Source: Bifidobacteriaceae bacterium
Lineage (GTDB): Bacteria > Actinomycetota > Actinomycetes > Actinomycetales > Bifidobacteriaceae
DNA: 64,000 nucleotides
NCBI GenBank assembly: GCA_022650895.1
Contig: JALCQC010000006.1
Span: forward strand, 45,991-109,990
Reading direction: 5' to 3'
Part shown: in pieces, positions 53,721 through 62,625 of the stretch
How positions within the stretch are numbered: position 1 is the stretch's first letter
Layout of the letters: each line of letters begins with the position of its first letter
The notes under the pieces: model-generated
Database searches by the model: none
What the model saw: only the letters and a program-made list of their open reading frames with translations
Told to the model about the DNA's origin: nothing
Position numbers and translations under genes: made by a program

Positions 53721-56117
53721 ATGGAAACTACGGCGCGGCAGCGGAAAGAAGGAACAGCAATGGGCATGACCTCCGACTATGGGAAGACGGATATGTCCTC
53801 ACGCCTGCTGGGCGCTGAAATCACCGATGATCCTTTTGACCCCTTGCGTCCCATCATCCAGGCGACGCGGAACCACCATCCGGAGACGGATCTTTCCATC
53901 CTTCGCAGGGCCTATGACCGCGCGGTTCTTCAGCACCAGAACCAGCGCAGGCGTTCCGGAGAACCGTATATCATCCATCCGCTGGCCGTTGCCCAGATCC
54001 TTGCCGATCTTGGAATGACTCCCCGTGTCGTGGCCGCAGGACTGCTGCACGACACTGTTGAGGATACGGATTACACCCTCGACGAGTGTCGCAAGGAGTT
54101 CGGCGACACTGTTGCCGGGCTCGTGGACGGCGTGACGAAGATCTCCAACGTCGAGTACGGAGACTCCGCGCAGGCGGAGACCATCCGCAAGATGGTTGTC
54201 GCCATGAGCCGCGATGTGCGCGTGCTGGTGGTCAAGCTCGCGGACCGGGTTCACAATGCCCGCACGTGGCGATACGTCAAATCTGCGTCGGCGGAGAAGA
54301 AGGCCCGCGAGACCCTGGATGTCTATGCGCCGTTGGCCAACCGTCTTGGCATGAATGCCATCAAGACCGAACTCGAAGAGCTTTCCTTCAAACAGCTGTA
54401 CCCCAAGATCTACAACGAGATCGTGGTCCTGGTGGCGCACAGGGCGGGACAGCGCGATGTGTACCTCAAGCAGATACTCGAGGACATTCGCGGAGAACTT
54501 GAGAACCAGCACGTCGAGGCGTATGTCACCGGGCGCCCGAAGGACTACTTCAGCATCTATCAGAAGATGATCGTGCGCGGCCATGATTTCGAGGATATCT
54601 ACGACCTCGTGGGCGTTCGCATCATCGTCAACTCGATACGCGATTGTTATGCGGCGCTCGGAACGGTGCACGCGAAATGGAACCCCGTTCCAGGGCGTTT
54701 CAAGGATTACATCGCCATGCCGAAACTCAACATGTACCAGTCGCTGCACACCACGGTGGTGGGTCCCGGAGGCAAGCCTGTCGAGATTCAGATTCGCACC
54801 TGGGACATGCACCGGCGCGCGGAATTCGGCATTGCGGCACATTGGAAGTACAAGGAGAACGGAGCCGCTGGCCGTCAGCTTTCGGCACCTGACAAGACCG
54901 ACAAAGCACGTGAACAGGCCGAGGCGGGAGATCTTTCCGAAGCCGATAACCTCAAGTGGATCCAGCAGCTGGCGGACTGGACGTCGGAGACGCCTGATTC
55001 CGATGAGTTCCTAGGATCGTTGAAGCAGGATCTGGGCGCGTCCGAGGTCTACGTCTTCACTCCCAAGGGAAAGGTCATTTCACTTCCTGCAGGTGCCACA
55101 CCCGTCGATTTTGCCTACGCGGTTCACACCGAGGTCGGACACCGCACCATGGGTGCCCGCGTGAACGGACGCCTCGTCCCGCTAGACACCGAACTCGACA
55201 ACGGCGACACCGTGGAGATCCTCACCTCGAAGTCGGAGACGGCAGGGCCCTCGCGCGATTGGCTGAGCTTCGTGAAGTCCCCGAAGTCCCGCAACAAGAT
55301 CAAGCAGTGGTTCAGCAAGGAGCGTCGTTCCGAGGCCATCGAAGAGGGACGGGAGGAACTCACCCGTGCCATGCGCAAGAGGAGCCTGCCGCTCAACACC
55401 CTGCTTACCCAAGCCTCCATGGTGGGGGTGGCGGAGGAACTCAACTACCCCGATACCGACGCCGTTTTCGCCGCCATCGGCGACGGGCAGATCTCGACCG
55501 CCAATGTCATCTCGCATCTGGTGAAGGATCTCGGTCCCCAGGAGGTCGACGACGAGGTGGAGGAAGAGGTCCTTCCTCTCCGCGACATAGCCTCGAAACC
55601 GCGGACGCACAAGGACGGTTCGCCGTCAATCGCAGTGAAGGGTGTGGAAGACATCTGGGTGAAGCTCGCGAAATGCTGCACCCCCGTTCCAGGGGACCCC
55701 ATCGTTGGTTTCATCACCCGTGCGCAGGGGGTTTCCGTACACCGTGCGGACTGTGAGAATCTTCTTGATCTCAAGAAACACCAGCCGGACCGTATCGTCG
55801 AAGTGAGCTGGACCGACACCAAGGGGACCTTTCTCGTAAAAATTCAGATTGAGGCGCTTGACCGTGCACATCTGCTGTCCGACGTCACTCGTGTCCTCTC
55901 CGACTATGGGGTCAACATCCTCTCGGGCAGTCAGTCCACGGGATCCGACCGTGTGGCCATCAGCCAGTTCCAGTTTGAGATGGCCGATTCCCAGCATCTC
56001 AACATGCTGCTCGCTGCCATTCGCAAGATCGACGGCGTCTTCGACGTCTACCGACTGACCGGCTCCCGAGAATCCTCCGAGCCGCGCCTGCGTAAGCTCA
56101 CCAACAAGGCGCGCTGA
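53721..56117 (+). CDS. relA: Bifunctional (p)ppGpp synthetase/hydrolase RelA/SpoT
   Basis: HD domain GLLHDTVEDTDYTLDE, synthetase domain, TGS domain, ACT domain. Confidence 0.94.
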   Translation: METTARQRKEGTAMGMTSDYGKTDMSSRLLGAEITDDPFDPLRPIIQATRNHHPETDLSILRRAYDRAVLQHQNQRRRSGEPYIIHPLAVAQILADLGMTPRVVAAGLLHDTVEDTDYTLDECRKEFGDTVAGLVDGVTKISNVEYGDSAQAETIRKMVVAMSRDVRVLVVKLADRVHNARTWRYVKSASAEKKARETLDVYAPLANRLGMNAIKTELEELSFKQLYPKIYNEIVVLVAHRAGQRDVYLKQILEDIRGELENQHVEAYVTGRPKDYFSIYQKMIVRGHDFEDIYDLVGVRIIVNSIRDCYAALGTVHAKWNPVPGRFKDYIAMPKLNMYQSLHTTVVGPGGKPVEIQIRTWDMHRRAEFGIAAHWKYKENGAAGRQLSAPDKTDKAREQAEAGDLSEADNLKWIQQLADWTSETPDSDEFLGSLKQDLGASEVYVFTPKGKVISLPAGATPVDFAYAVHTEVGHRTMGARVNGRLVPLDTELDNGDTVEILTSKSETAGPSRDWLSFVKSPKSRNKIKQWFSKERRSEAIEEGREELTRAMRKRSLPLNTLLTQASMVGVAEELNYPDTDAVFAAIGDGQISTANVISHLVKDLGPQEVDDEVEEEVLPLRDIASKPRTHKDGSPSIAVKGVEDIWVKLAKCCTPVPGDPIVGFITRAQGVSVHRADCENLLDLKKHQPDRIVEVSWTDTKGTFLVKIQIEALDRAHLLSDVTRVLSDYGVNILSGSQSTGSDRVAISQFQFEMADSQHLNMLLAAIRKIDGVFDVYRLTGSRESSEPRLRKLTNKAR

Positions 56118-56221
56118 AACCGAACCAGAACCTCGGTGGGACTCTGTCCTTGGCGCGGTCCCGCCTGCTTCCATCCCGAACCTCTGTCCTCTCGGCATCT
56201 TGTGTCGTAACTTCTTCTCTG

Positions 56222-56241
56222 ATACATATATGCGTATGTAT
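56222..56241. promoter_or_regulatory. Inverted repeat ATACATA-N6-TATGTAT, candidate ArsR/SmtB operator overlapping the regulator start
   Basis: Perfect 7-6-7 inverted repeat. Confidence 0.5.
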
Positions 56242-56601
56242 GAAGATTCGAATATAACTGATTATGGAAGCGACAACAGCTACATCGAGCTTGCGGTGAA
56301 CGTCTTCTCTCTCCTTGCGGACCCCACGCGCATTCGTATAGTGCTTGCTCTGAAGGAGGGCGAGATGTCTGTTGGCCAACTCGCCGAACACATCGGCAAG
56401 AGCCAGACCGCCGTCTCCCAGCACCTTGCCAAGATGAGGTGGGGACGACTGGTCGAGACGAGACAGGAGGGGACGCGCGTGTATTACAAACTCAGCGATG
56501 AGCACGCCATCAACCTTGTGGACCAGGCCATCTTCCAAGCGGAACACGTCGTCGACGGCATACCGGCACACCACATGACGGCAAAAGGGGGAAAACGATG
56601 A
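56230..56601 (+). CDS. ArsR/SmtB-family metal-responsive regulator
   Basis: LADPTRIRIVLALKEGEMSVGQLAEHIGKSQTAVSQHLAKMRWGRLVETRQEGTRVYYKLSDEHAINLV winged HTH. Confidence 0.9.
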   Translation: MRMYEDSNITDYGSDNSYIELAVNVFSLLADPTRIRIVLALKEGEMSVGQLAEHIGKSQTAVSQHLAKMRWGRLVETRQEGTRVYYKLSDEHAINLVDQAIFQAEHVVDGIPAHHMTAKGGKR

Positions 56602-58526
56602 CGATCGCTCTTCAGGAGAAACAAGCGAAGACAGAGTCAGAGAGACACGAGGAAACGGCTGTCTCGCTCTTCGCACGCATCGAGCGTGGCGATCTTCTGA
56701 GGGTCTCCGCTGTCGTCGTACTTGCCGTGGTTGCCGGTATCGTGCAGTACGTGTTGCCACCTGCCCGCTGGAGCACAGTGCTTCTGATGGTCGTCACCGC
56801 AGTCGGTCTCGTTGGAGGCTGCTGGTCGATAGCGCGTGAATCCATAGAAGACATCCGTCAACATCGCATGAGCATGGATCTTTCGATGCTCATCGCCATT
56901 GTGGCAGCGGCAGCCATTGGACAGTGGACCACATCACTGGTGATCGTCGTGTTCGTCCTTGTCGCCGAGATACTTGAGGATCTCTGCATGGACAGGGGGA
57001 GAAGCGCTCTGACGGATCTCATGGCCTTTCTTCCTGCCACGGTGCGGATACGTACAGGTTCTCAAGTGCACGACATCAAGCTTTCCGACGTGGAAGCGGG
57101 CATGATACTCGTCATCTCTCCCGGAGGCCGCATACCAGTTGACGGCGTCGTTGTCTCCGGTGAGTCAAGCGTCGACCAATCCCGTGTCACAGGAGAATCG
57201 GTACCCGTATCCGTGGCGTCGGGCGACAGTGTGTTTTCGGGTTCCATCAATCAGGACGGTGCCATGGAGGTGAAGGCCACGAAGGTGGGCGACGACTCCT
57301 CGTACGGCCGTATCGTCTCAGCGCTGCGTGATGCTCAGAATTCACAGGCTCCCGTCCAGCGTCTCGCCGACAGATTGGCAATGGCGCTCGTATCGATTGC
57401 CATAGTGGGAGCCATCATCACGTGGCTGGTATCGCGTGATCTCACCAATGCGATCTCCGTCATCATCGTGGCAGGTGCGTGCGGAGTGGCGGCAGGAACT
57501 CCACTCGCCCTGCTCGCCTCGATGGCGCGTGCCGCCCGTTCGGGAGCCTTTGTCAAGGATGGATTGCACCTGGAAGTGCTTTCGGAGGTCGACACGGTCG
57601 TTTTCGACAAGACGGGCACCCTCACCACCGGCGTCCTGTCGGTGCGGCGCTGCTCTCCGGAAGGTGGCGTCACGGAGGAGGAACTACTTGCGCTCGCTGC
57701 GAGTGCCGAATCCTACTCAGAGCATCTCATCGGCGAGGCGGTGGTGGCTGAGGCACGCCGGCGCGGTATTGCGACTCAGATGCCTGAGCGTTTCGAGAAC
57801 GCCGCAGGCAGAGGAGTGGCGGCAGCGGTCGATGGACATGAGATACGTGTTGGTAGGAGTGATTATGTAGCAGGTGTATGGTCTGAGGTTTCTTCCCGGC
57901 ACAATAATGACATCCATGTTTCCTCCGACGGCCGCTATCTGGGATCGATTTCCTTTGAGGACACAGTGCGGCAGAATTCAAGTTCCAGCCTCACAGCGCT
58001 CAGACGCCTGGGCCTGCGTGTCATCATGCTGACCGGTGACCATCGCGATATCGCTGTGCGCATCGGCAAGCAGTTGGGAATCGACGATGTCCGTGCGGAT
58101 CTCCTTCCCGACGACAAGCTGGCTGTTATCGCGCATGAGCGTGAGGCGGGACACCGTGTGGTGATGATCGGAGACGGAGTGAACGACGCTCCCTCGCTCG
58201 CCGCAGCGGATGTTGGCATCGCTATGGGATCGGGAACCGATATCGCCACTGACAGCGCAAATATCGTTCTCATCAGTTCTGATCTCAACGACTTGGTTTC
58301 CCTCATCGGAACCGCACGCAGGGCTCGGAACATCATCATGTTCAACTTCTTTGGCACTATCGTCGTCGATGTCATTGGGATGGCCTTGGCCTCCATCGGA
58401 GTTTTGACACCCATGCTCTCCGCCATCGTTCATGTCGGAAGTGAATCCGCTTTCATTCTCAATTCAGCGCGTCTCATTCCCACAAGACACGTGCTCGGAA
58501 GTGAGAAGGGGAAGCGACCGGCGTAA
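56598..58526 (+). CDS. Heavy-metal-type P-type ATPase lacking canonical CPx and HP motifs
   Basis: VTGESVPV, FDKTGTLTTG, GDGVNDAPSLAAADVGIAMGSGTDIATDSANIVL; overlaps the ArsR gene by 4 nt. Confidence 0.88.
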   Translation: MTIALQEKQAKTESERHEETAVSLFARIERGDLLRVSAVVVLAVVAGIVQYVLPPARWSTVLLMVVTAVGLVGGCWSIARESIEDIRQHRMSMDLSMLIAIVAAAAIGQWTTSLVIVVFVLVAEILEDLCMDRGRSALTDLMAFLPATVRIRTGSQVHDIKLSDVEAGMILVISPGGRIPVDGVVVSGESSVDQSRVTGESVPVSVASGDSVFSGSINQDGAMEVKATKVGDDSSYGRIVSALRDAQNSQAPVQRLADRLAMALVSIAIVGAIITWLVSRDLTNAISVIIVAGACGVAAGTPLALLASMARAARSGAFVKDGLHLEVLSEVDTVVFDKTGTLTTGVLSVRRCSPEGGVTEEELLALAASAESYSEHLIGEAVVAEARRRGIATQMPERFENAAGRGVAAAVDGHEIRVGRSDYVAGVWSEVSSRHNNDIHVSSDGRYLGSISFEDTVRQNSSSSLTALRRLGLRVIMLTGDHRDIAVRIGKQLGIDDVRADLLPDDKLAVIAHEREAGHRVVMIGDGVNDAPSLAAADVGIAMGSGTDIATDSANIVLISSDLNDLVSLIGTARRARNIIMFNFFGTIVVDVIGMALASIGVLTPMLSAIVHVGSESAFILNSARLIPTRHVLGSEKGKRPA

Positions 58527-58545
58527 AGACGCGAGAGGGAAATCG

Positions 58546-58574
58546 TTGACACCCGCCCCCCGGAATGCTTTAAT
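58546..58574 (+). promoter_or_regulatory. Putative sigma70-type promoter of the riboflavin operon
   Basis: TTGACA, 17-nt spacer, TTTAAT just before the riboswitch. Confidence 0.55.
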
Positions 58575-58594
58575 GAACACGATAAATGAATAGC

Positions 58595-58702
58595 ATCTTC
58601 AGGGCGGGGTGAAATTCCCCACCGGTGGTAAAGCCCACGAGCCGCAAGGCATGATTCGGTGAAACTCCGAGGCCGACAGTACAGTCTGGATGAAAGAAGA
58701 CG
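58595..58702 (+). promoter_or_regulatory. FMN riboswitch (RFN element)
   Basis: ATCTTCAGGGCGGGGTGAAATTCCCCACCGGTGGTAAAGCCCACGAGCC...GATTCGGTGAAACTCCGAGGCCGACAGT...AGTCTGGATGAAAGAAGA. Confidence 0.96.
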
Positions 58703-58763
58703 CGGGAATCAGTTCACCTACTCTCCGTATGACGGAGTCCGTCAGTGGGCTGATTGTTGCAGG

Positions 58764-58797
58764 CTCTGAAACTCACAAAGGTTTCAGAGTTTTTTTA
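58764..58797 (+). terminator. Rho-independent terminator of the FMN riboswitch expression platform
   Basis: CTCTGAAAC tcacaaag GTTTCAGAG followed by a T-run. Confidence 0.9.
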
Positions 58798-58857
58798 TTG
58801 CCGTAACAGGGGCAGAACTCTGTCGGCACGCTCTGGGGACGTCGAAAGGAGCGTGCG

Positions 58858-59982
58858 GTGACGGCAGATCGATTCAATGAGAGGTTCATGCGCGAGGCAA
58901 TTGCGCTCGCTCGTCGGGGCTACGGCTTCGTAGACCCGAATCCATTGGTTGGTGCGGTCATCGTTCAGGATGGTCAGATCGTCGCACGTGGATTTCATGA
59001 AGAGTACGGACATGAACACGCGGAACGCAATGCCCTGAATGAGGCGGCCGCGAAAGGCGTGAACCTTCGGGGTGCCAGCATGTATGTCACCTTGGAACCC
59101 TGCTCGCACTACGGACATCAGCCGCCGTGCGCCACGGCGATCGCGGAATCGGGGATAACGGAGGTATTCGTCGGCTCGGATGATCCGAATCCGAGGGTGA
59201 ACGGCGCTGGAATCGCGATGCTGCGTGCTGCCGGACTCCGCGTGGTGACCCACGTCCTCATGCGGGACTGCGACGCGCTGAATGACTCGTTTTTCCATTT
59301 CATACGGACTACGGGGCCGTGGGTCGTTCTCAAATATGCCATGAGCCTCGATGGCAGAATCGCGCTTCATGACGGAACACCGTGGGCCGTTTCGGGACCC
59401 GAGTCGTTGCAGCGTGTGCATGAGGAACGGTCTCGGTACGCGGCAATCGTGACAGGAGTGGGCACAGTCCTCGCCGATGACCCACAGCTGACGGCACGCC
59501 CCTCCAGTCCGGCCAATCCCCGTCTCGGTGTGCATTCGCCGTGGAGAATCGTGATGGATTCACAGCTGCGCACTCCTGTGAAGTCCCGCGTGGTGCAAGA
59601 AAGCAGAGCCGATCACCTCACGGTCCTTGCCACCACGGTGACCGATGCACAAGCTCATCGCGTCTACGAGGACCAGGGGTGCACCGTGGTGAGCCTTCCC
59701 GGCGACGATGCTGGGGAGGTGAGCGTTACGGCGCTGATGGACTATCTCGGCCATCGGCGCGTTGACAGCGCGCTCCTCGAGTGTGGGGGAAGGCTCTCCG
59801 CCGCATTTCTTCGGGCGGGCAAGGTCAACAAGGTCGAGGCATTCATCGCTCCGAAAATCGTGGGGAATGCCCTGTCTCCGAGTCCGGTTGCTGGGCACGC
59901 GGTCCTCGATCCTTTGCCTCACCTGCATGACGTACAGGTGTCGAGATGTGGCCACGACGTTGTTATTGAAGGAAAGGTGTGA
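58858..59982 (+). CDS. ribD: Bifunctional diaminohydroxyphosphoribosylaminopyrimidine deaminase/reductase (GTG start)
   Basis: HAERNALNEAAAKG, TLEPCSHYGHQPPC zinc deaminase; WVVLKYAMSLDGRIAL reductase. Confidence 0.93.
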   Translation: MTADRFNERFMREAIALARRGYGFVDPNPLVGAVIVQDGQIVARGFHEEYGHEHAERNALNEAAAKGVNLRGASMYVTLEPCSHYGHQPPCATAIAESGITEVFVGSDDPNPRVNGAGIAMLRAAGLRVVTHVLMRDCDALNDSFFHFIRTTGPWVVLKYAMSLDGRIALHDGTPWAVSGPESLQRVHEERSRYAAIVTGVGTVLADDPQLTARPSSPANPRLGVHSPWRIVMDSQLRTPVKSRVVQESRADHLTVLATTVTDAQAHRVYEDQGCTVVSLPGDDAGEVSVTALMDYLGHRRVDSALLECGGRLSAAFLRAGKVNKVEAFIAPKIVGNALSPSPVAGHAVLDPLPHLHDVQVSRCGHDVVIEGKV

Positions 59983-59983
59983 C

Positions 59984-61855
59984 ATGTTCACAGGAATCAT
60001 CGAATCCATCGGGAAGGTATACACCATCGCCGAGGAGGGAAAGTCAGCGGGCGCCGGGAAGGTCCTGCGGCTTCAGGACGCGAAGATTGCTCAGGGCCTC
60101 GCGCCCGGCGACAGCCTCAGCGTCAATGGAGTGTGCCTCACGGTGGTGGCTACCACGGAGGAGGGGATCATCGACCTCGAGGTGATGCCGCAGACGCTGT
60201 CATTCACGGATCTGGGATCACTGCAGACGGGAGATCGCGTCAATCTGGAACGCTCCTTGGGTGCCAGCGGTACCGCGGGATTTGGCGGACACATCGTGCT
60301 GGGGCATGTGGATGGCGTCGGCACGGTCGTTGCGCGCGTTCAGGAGGGAATCTCCACACGCTACACGATTCAACCCGATCCTGCTCTTGGACGCTATATC
60401 GCAGCGCAGGGTTCCATCGCCATCGACGGCATCAGTCTGACTGTTGCACGGCGTGACGCCACGACCTTCGACGTCGCCATCATTCCCCACACCAAGGAAG
60501 TGACTGTGATCGGAGACCGCAAAATCGGCGATCACGTCAACATCGAAGTCGATGTGGCGGCGCGATACAGGGAACAGTACGCTCAGGGAGACCTCACCGC
60601 CGACGATCTCATCGCAATCTGGGGGGATTCAGGCTCCCAGACCGATTCCGTCGATACGGCCATTGAAGCGATTCGCAGAGGTGAACTCGTCGTGGTGATG
60701 GATGACGAGTCACGCGAAAACGAGGGTGATCTCATCTGCGCTGCCCAAGAGATGGATCCTCAGAATCTCAACGTCATGGCTTCCAAGGCCAAGGGGTTGA
60801 TCTGCATGCCGATGAGCGCCCGCCGTGCGCGCCACCTCCATTTGGAACCTATGGTCGCCGACAACACGGATAACCACCACACGGCCTTCACGGTCTCCGT
60901 CGACCATGTTTCGACGACGACGGGCATCAGCGCCTTCGACCGAGCGACCACGGCCCGTGCCTGCGCGTCCGACGAAGCACAACCGGAAGATTTTCGCCGT
61001 CCGGGACACATGTTCCCCCTGGTTGCCAAAGACGGAGGGGTCTTGGAGCGCAACGGTCATACGGAGGCGACCGTCGATCTGGTCAAGCTTGCCGGCGCAG
61101 GCGATGTGGGGCTGTGCTGCGAGATCATGGCGGAAGACGGTTCCATGATGCGCCGCCAGCAGCTGATGGTTTTCGCCCGTCTCAACGGCTGGCCGATCAT
61201 CACCATCGCACAGCTGCAGCAGTACCGTCGCGCACACCTGAGCGTCAGGAAAATTGCGGGAGCGCATTTGCCCACCAGCTTCGGCGACTTCGACATTCAG
61301 GGCTACCTCTGCGACGAGACGGGGGAGGAAGCCGTTGCCCTTGTCAAGGGAGCCGTCGCGCAAGACGCAGATAGCGACGTCCAGGGTATGCAGCCGGTGC
61401 TCGTCCGCGTGCATTCGGAATGTCTCACCGGTGATGCCTTCGGATCTCTGCGCTGCGACTGCGGCGATCAGCTCCGTGCCGCCATGAGGAGAATCGAGGC
61501 GGCAGGCAGGGGCGTCATCATCTACCTCGAGCAGGAAGGACGGGGGATCGGCCTGTTGAACAAGATCCGTGCGTATGCGGAGCAGGACGAGGGAGCGGAC
61601 ACCGTCGATGCCAACACGAGGCTCGGTTTGCCGGTGGACGCACGCCACTACGGTTTTGCCGCCGCCATTCTGAGAGCGCTGGGAATTGGAAGCGTCAACC
61701 TCCTTACCAACAACCCCGACAAGATGGAGCAACTTGAGTCCATGGGAATTTCGGTGGCGCAAAGAACGAGCGTGGAGATGCCGGCGAACCCCGTCGACCA
61801 CGACTATCTTGTGACAAAGCGTGACCGCATGGGGCACTTGCTCTCTCTTCAATGA
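59984..61855 (+). CDS. Trifunctional riboflavin synthase alpha / DHBP synthase / GTP cyclohydrolase II fusion (RibE-RibB-RibA)
   Basis: [12 protein letters not shown] and [13 protein letters not shown] (RibE), then [16 protein letters not shown] (RibB), then [21 protein letters not shown] and [15 protein letters not shown] (RibA) in one uninterrupted frame. Confidence 0.92.
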   Translation: MFTGIIESIGKVYTIAEEGKSAGAGKVLRLQDAKIAQGLAPGDSLSVNGVCLTVVATTEEGIIDLEVMPQTLSFTDLGSLQTGDRVNLERSLGASGTAGFGGHIVLGHVDGVGTVVARVQEGISTRYTIQPDPALGRYIAAQGSIAIDGISLTVARRDATTFDVAIIPHTKEVTVIGDRKIGDHVNIEVDVAARYREQYAQGDLTADDLIAIWGDSGSQTDSVDTAIEAIRRGELVVVMDDESRENEGDLICAAQEMDPQNLNVMASKAKGLICMPMSARRARHLHLEPMVADNTDNHHTAFTVSVDHVSTTTGISAFDRATTARACASDEAQPEDFRRPGHMFPLVAKDGGVLERNGHTEATVDLVKLAGAGDVGLCCEIMAEDGSMMRRQQLMVFARLNGWPIITIAQLQQYRRAHLSVRKIAGAHLPTSFGDFDIQGYLCDETGEEAVALVKGAVAQDADSDVQGMQPVLVRVHSECLTGDAFGSLRCDCGDQLRAAMRRIEAAGRGVIIYLEQEGRGIGLLNKIRAYAEQDEGADTVDANTRLGLPVDARHYGFAAAILRALGIGSVNLLTNNPDKMEQLESMGISVAQRTSVEMPANPVDHDYLVTKRDRMGHLLSLQ

Positions 61856-61919
61856 GCTCTACGGCAACTCGCCTCACAACTCACTTCACAATTCATCGGT
61901 AACGAAAGGAAAAATTAAA

Positions 61920-62411
61920 ATGACGACGATTCAGGGCAGGCTTGACGGAACCGGACTGAAGGTGGGCATTGTTGTCTCACGATTCAACGACTTCATCACA
62001 TCACGGCTTTTAGAGGGAGCGCTCAACGAATTGCAAAGGCTGGGAGTGGCAGAGGGGGATTGCGACGTTCTCTGGGTTCCGGGAGCCTTCGAGATTCCCT
62101 TGGCCGCCAAGAAAATGGCGGCGAGCGGCCGCTATGACGGCCTTATCGCATTGGGGGCAGTGATCCGCGGAAGCACGAGTCACTATGACTTCGTGTGCCA
62201 GCAGGTCACCAGTGGCATTGGACGAGTTCAACTCGACGCCGACATGCCGGTACTGTTCGGTGTTCTCACCACCGACACCGTTGAGCAGGCGATCGATCGC
62301 GCCGGCACGAAGTCGGGAAACAAAGGAGCTGAATGCGCCCAGGGGGTCATTGACCAAGTCGATGCTTTCCGGCAGCTGGAGGCCTTGAAGAGAGCGGGAG
62401 AAGGTCGGTAG
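61920..62411 (+). CDS. ribH: 6,7-dimethyl-8-ribityllumazine synthase
   Basis: [53 protein letters not shown]. Confidence 0.93.
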   Translation: MTTIQGRLDGTGLKVGIVVSRFNDFITSRLLEGALNELQRLGVAEGDCDVLWVPGAFEIPLAAKKMAASGRYDGLIALGAVIRGSTSHYDFVCQQVTSGIGRVQLDADMPVLFGVLTTDTVEQAIDRAGTKSGNKGAECAQGVIDQVDAFRQLEALKRAGEGR

Positions 62412-62547
62412 GCTGCGCCACCGCGCTCGTCAGTGCCGCAGCCGATTAGTTGGGGTTGCTCGTTTCTCGCAGCAGGGCTCACGGTGGTGTGGCAAGACCA
62501 GACTAACGTGAACTAGGCCAATGCGAAACAAAACCAATTGAATATGA

Positions 62548-62588
62548 TGAAGGGGTCCCGAAGTGTTTTTCACTCCGGGACCCCTTCA
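62548..62588. terminator. Strong hairpin between convergent ribH and DUF349 genes
   Basis: TGAAGGGGTCCCG...CGGGACCCCTTCA. Confidence 0.75.
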
Positions 62589-62625
62589 CGTCAGCCTTGC
62601 ATATGTGCAGACTGTTACTTTCGGC

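Noticed and set aside
60710-61852. 380-aa minus-strand ORF antisense to the RibBA domains
   Set aside because: Shadow ORF without domain similarity.
62412-62547. Possible ncRNA after ribH
   Set aside because: GC-rich but no recognisable tmRNA, 6S or 4.5S signature; treated as 3' UTR before the shared terminator.
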